From Hordeum vulgare subsp. vulgare (taxonomy: Eukaryota > Streptophyta > Magnoliopsida > Poales > Poaceae), in NCBI RefSeq assembly GCF_904849725.1, contig NC_058524.1:489497763-489561762 (forward strand): a DNA stretch of 64,000 bases. Reading direction: 5' to 3'. Each line of letters starts with the position of its first letter. Position 1 is the first letter of the stretch. Positions 59,909-64,000 of this stretch are shown here, piece after piece. The notes beneath the pieces were generated by a model. The model saw only the letters and a program-made list of their open reading frames with translations, did not search any database and had not been told where the DNA came from. Made by a program: the position numbers and the translations under genes.

Positions 59909-62900
59909 TGTCACATCCCTGATCCCTATTAGGTTTAGTAAGATGTGATCATGTTTTCTTTCTAAGCATCCAAGGAAATGAAATGAAAACCCAAAAGCAA
60001 AGCAAGAAAACCAAAGCAAAACCCTAGCAACCCCTCATTCAAAAGCATTTCAAAGTTGATGTCAAATCAGTGAACCCAAAATGGCCTTAAGAAAAGTCCA
60101 CCTTTTCTGATAAATGTTGAAAACAAAATATCAGAGGTGAAACATATTTTCAAACCACTTTTGGCATTTTAAATTTAAGTTAAAAGCTACTGAAATCAAT
60201 TATATATTTGATTTCAAATAACTCAAAGTTTCCAAAAATGTTGAAAGCTTTATGAGTGGTTGGAAATATTCCAACTAACACTCTTGTATTTTTCAAACTA
60301 TTTTAGGAATAGTTTGGAGCCAAAAGTAAAACAAAACAAATTTCATAAAGAATAAAACAGAACCAGAAAATGAAAAAGCTCTATCTAGCGCTTACCTAAG
60401 GCCCAGCCCACCTAGCGCATGTAGTCTTCCTCCTTGCCAGCGAGCAGCAAGAGGTGGCCGCCGCTCGATCCGGCATGGCCACGCACCTCTGCGTCTGCCT
60501 GGCCGCCGCGTCGCGCTGGTGCGAACGGGGATAAGCACCCCGAGGCATCCCCGAGCTCATCCCCTCCCCATTCGCCCTGCTCTCTTCTCCTCCCTCTCGG
60601 CCGCCATGACCGAAGCTTGAGCTCGAGCTCGTCGTCGCTCCTGCCCCTCTCCCTCTCACCTGAGCCGCGCATCAGCGTCGCCGTGACCCCCTGAAGCTCT
60701 CCAGCTAGTCGCTCGACGCTGAGAAGCTCTGAAACACCGTGAGACCATCGTCTTCCTCCTCGGGTCACCGGAGCTTCACCACCGTCGTTCTCCCTCCTCA
60801 GGCCATCCCCGCGCCCACTCTCGATGCCTCTGCACTCCCCGTGAGCTCAGGGTCCTTTCCCGTACGTTTCCCCCTCGATCCCTTCCTCTAGACCCCGATT
60901 CCACCGGAGCCCGACGAGATCCGCAGCAGGACCTCGTCGCCGGTAGCACATTGGTGATCAGCTGGTCATTCTGAGGCCACCAATGGCTTCAGTGCGTCGC
61001 GTAGGAGCTATAGGAGCCCAGCCCCGTGCGTGATGCCCCCTGTTTCGATGACCTCGATGATGCCCGAGCTTCGGCCGCCGCCAAGCTCGTCGTCGGCGTC
61101 ATCTCCGGCCATCTTAGCCTTGGGTCTTTGCAGAAATGGAACTGCGGCTGTGCGCTGGTTCGTTTTGTGCTCTCCGTCGTGCATTTGGTCGTCGGAGTTG
61201 CATTTCCGAGCCCCTCCGCCGTTCTGGTGGTCGCCGGAGGCTCACCGCCGGTGAGATCAACCTTGCCGCCGATGGATCTGACCCCCCTGAGCCTATGACA
61301 TGTGGGGCCAGCCCTTGGCAAATTAAGTTTAGTAAAAATTAAAAATAACTTATTTAATTAAATAAAATAGACACTCACATGTGGGTCCAACCCTAATAAT
61401 TAACTAATTAAGTTAAATTTAAACTAAAAACTGGCCAGAGTCACTCCCAAGTGGGACCCACTGGTCAGGTTTGACTTTGAACGGCCAGTTGGACCTGCTA
61501 ATGTCATGTTGATGCAATAAAGAATTTTTTTGTTTAAAAATAATTCCAGAATAAGTTCAAAACTTTGGAAATTCATAGAAAATAGAATATAACTCCAAAT
61601 TTGACAAATAATATATGTAAATGGATCATAAAAATCCAAGGAATCCAATGGTGCTATTTTCATGCATGAAAAACAAAGTTATGAAACAGCATCAGGTCAA
61701 ATCAATTAAAAGAATTTGATAAATTATAATTCAAATGATATTTGAATTATGATTTCAAATCAAGATCACCCAAAGGGTTCTGCTAGTCATTTCAAACCAT
61801 GCTACATTGCATTTCATGCATCATTTTGTTGCATATGTTTGATATTGATTGATTGTTGTTATTCCGGTAGGCTCCGCCCCTTCGGATACGTCTGATTATC
61901 CGACTGACGGATATCACCCCTCTGCTGAGCAACAAGGCAAGCAACCATTTTGATCATCCCGATAAATCCCATGTTCTTGCTCCTACTCTTACTTATTGCA
62001 TTAGGTTCAAATGCTTCAAATGCTTTTGCCACGTTAGTTGAACCCACTTCCTTTGCATGACCTGTCCTTGTCACGGTAAATAGCTGAACCTTGCAACCTA
62101 GCATACCTGGTAGTTGCTTGAGCCATGATGTGTCTTATCCTGCTATGCATGCTATGCTTAGAGTTGTGTATGGTCTATCATCTGGGTGATGAACAGAATT
62201 CTGAGAATGTATTGAGCAAGTAAAGGTGGTGTGTTGAAACTGATTTGGTAAAGGTAACGGTGAAAGGCTATGTAGGAGTACATGGCGGGTTGTTTCATTA
62301 GAACTGTCCTTAGGAACTGAGTTCCGTGTATGTAATCCAAGACAAGATACTACCACATGCTAGGCCCTGAAATATGACCCCGCTCAACTTATTAATCGCT
62401 TAGTACTCGGTCCAGGAGTTGCAAGTAGTTTCTGGTGTTTATAGTCATGCTGGTGGAAACCTCGGCGGTACTTCCGTGCGGGTTATCCTCAAATAGGCGA
62501 TAGACCTGGACTCAGTATTAGCGTGGTTAACGGTCGTGGCCGACTCCCTCGCTGGGCTTCCGCTTGAAGGTTGGCGAGCTGCATGACGTGCACATAGCGA
62601 TAAGTGGCGAGAGCGTGTGTGAAGAAGTACACCCCTGCAGGGTTATGATCGATTCGAATAGTCGCGTCCGCGGATAAGGACTACTTGGAAACATATGTTG
62701 TTCATAGATAACTATAATGGCTACTCATAAAATTGTCAAGATAAGTGTGAGTGTCATGGATGGCATTTCCGTAGGAAGACGGAATGATTCCACGATGGAG
62801 TATTGTTGTGGTGGTAGTGGACTCGTGTGCGAGAAACAAAGTTGTCAAAACTATTCAAAAATGCAACTTGTCTAGCCAAGAGTCAAATGCTCGCTTTCTG

Positions 62901-63825
62901 CATGAAACTCCACAACTCCTTGTTGATACATTGCTTGAGTAGATAGTTTATCGTAAAGTCTTGTTGAGTACTTCTGTACTCACGTTTGCTTAATAAATTG
63001 TTACAGAGGTTGTTAATGACCCTAATGGAGGGTTCTACCTAGACATCGACGACCACGAGTAGCTGGTATCCCAGCTACGATCTGGCCCTAGGATGGGTTT
63101 GTAGATAATCAGGCCATGTGGCTTTGTCTTTCCATCTGTCTGTACCCAGACAGTTTTACTCTTCTGCTGGCTTGTAAGAATTGTGTGTATGACTTGTGAT
63201 GATGGGTCGTGAGACCCCTACCTTGTAATATTATGTGTGAGGCTCTTCCGAGCCTTCTAAATAAAGTTTGTATGTTTATGGTTATGTTGTGATGCCATCG
63301 ATGTATCTATACATATCTGTATGCCATGCATATGTTCGTTGTACTTGATATGTATGGGGTTCGAATACCTAGTCGTATGCCTTAGAAGCACTCCTTACGG
63401 GGAAATGCCCCTTTGTGATTCCATCGAGCCATGGTAATTCGCTACTGCTCCGAACACATTGGTTGACCGGCATGTGTCCTTTTTAGCTGATGTGTCTGTC
63501 CCTTTGGGAAATGTCACGCGTATGTAATGGAGTCCTTGTAGCTGGCTACGACTCGTCTACATTCGTTGATGACCGACACCTGCTTTGCTGGGTCATGTAT
63601 GCATGTCCCTGTACGGCACTGACGCTTTAGCTTATGACTAGACATGTCGATCCGGGTTCTTTGACATTGGATTGCTAGCGACACAATTGCATACGCGAGT
63701 CAAAAGGCGCAAACGGTCCCGGCTAAGGTAAGGCTGCAGTCGTAGGGATAACCGTGCGTGAGACCGCAAAGAGATGTGATATGTTACAGGATGGATTCTT
63801 ATGGCTTAGGATCGGTGTCCTGACA
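59909..63825 (+). repeat. 5' LTR of element F
   Basis: 3,917 bp. Starts TGTCACATCCCTGATCCC and ends GTGTCCTGACA, giving the inverted ends TGTCA/TGACA. Middle GC-rich stretch (60400-61300) with CpG-rich runs; AATAAA at 63260-63265 just after a small hairpin GGCTCTTCCGAGCC. ORFs in the GC-rich part are not called. Confidence 0.75.
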
Positions 63826-63829
63826 GCGT

Positions 63830-63842
63830 TGGTATCAGAGCC
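63830..63842 (+). other. Primer-binding site of element F (initiator-Met)
   Basis: TGGTATCAGAGCC, the standard complement of the initiator tRNA-Met 3' end, 4 bases after the LTR. Confidence 0.9.
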
Positions 63843-64000
63843 TGACTGACTGTAGGATTACTAAGCCAAACTGGTCGAAGTTGAGTCTAGAATTGCTTTA
63901 GTTATACATAAGGGAATTGTTTTTGGAAGGGAACGTAAGATTCTTGCTTCTCTTCTTAAATTATTCTATTCTGGTCATCCTCGTCTTTTCTGCGGGGATT

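Larger units (their letters stand above)
59909..64000 (+). mobile_element. Element F: gypsy LTR retrotransposon, 5' part
   Basis: LTR 59909-63825, primer site 63830-63842 and 158 bp of leader; the rest is beyond the window. LTR length and primer type put it in the same broad class as element C, but its sequence is different. The expected left duplication is CCCGA (59904-59908). Confidence 0.75.

Noticed and set aside
60396..61321. ORFs of 68-118 residues in the LTR of element F
   Set aside because: GC-rich LTR sequence, open in several frames on both strands, no domain.
1..64000. CRISPR arrays, bacterial operons or phage
   Set aside because: Direct repeats here are plant minisatellites, LTRs and subterminal transposon repeats; no spaced identical repeats and no prokaryotic gene order.

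Overview
The window looks like intergenic DNA of a large, transposon-packed grass genome, most likely Triticeae (wheat, barley, rye or Aegilops). I found no intact host gene, rRNA, canonical tRNA gene or CRISPR array. The assignment rests on the element types: Ty3/gypsy LTR elements with a tRNA-Asp primer site and LTRs starting TGATACGTCTCC, gypsy elements with 4-5 kb LTRs and an initiator-Met primer site, and CACTA DNA transposons with AAACCGGT or TTTGCCGTC subterminal repeats. Family labels come from pattern memory; no database was searched.

Layout. 1-6429: minus-strand gag-protease LTR element (A), 3' LTR off the left edge. 6430-8509: 3' part of a plus-strand relative (B) into which A inserted. 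8510-29419: minus-strand gypsy element (C) with a broken gag, a primer site and a 5.3 kb LTR. That LTR was split twice, by a 10.7 kb CACTA (13634-24349, duplication CGT) and a 3.1 kb CACTA (26253-29358, duplication CCA). C itself sits in an older CACTA whose end is at 29870. 29871-33281: unassigned DNA, a broken 3'-5' exonuclease-like gene and the 3' end of a fourth CACTA. 33282-48190: a decayed copia-like element (G), split by a full-length minus-strand gag-protease element (D, 34417-42246) and a solo LTR (43155-44808, duplication CACTC). 48190-50470: LTR fragments. 50471-57250: complete element E (duplication GGCCT) with an unknown ORF in place of gag-protease. 57251-59908: unassigned DNA, LTR fragments and a GGCCCG-rich hAT-like stretch. 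59909-64000: LTR, primer site and leader of another gypsy element (F).

How the parts work. The large CACTA holds the most information: a three-exon coiled-coil/membrane-anchor ORF, a TNP2 transposase with one frameshift, and a multi-exon second gene that joins a plant En/Spm-type transposon protein to a Ulp1-like cysteine protease and carries several lesions. A, B, D, E and the solo LTR form one non-autonomous group: no reverse transcriptase or integrase is visible, so they must rely on enzymes from elsewhere.

Best leads: (i) LTR ends that have swallowed a copy of the adjacent primer-binding site, seen independently in two lineages; (ii) element E, where a 249-codon unknown ORF replaces gag-protease between conserved flanks; (iii) two tRNA-like box A/box B modules with identical 31-nt spacing in the LTR of C; (iv) hairpin-forming minisatellites in the large CACTA.
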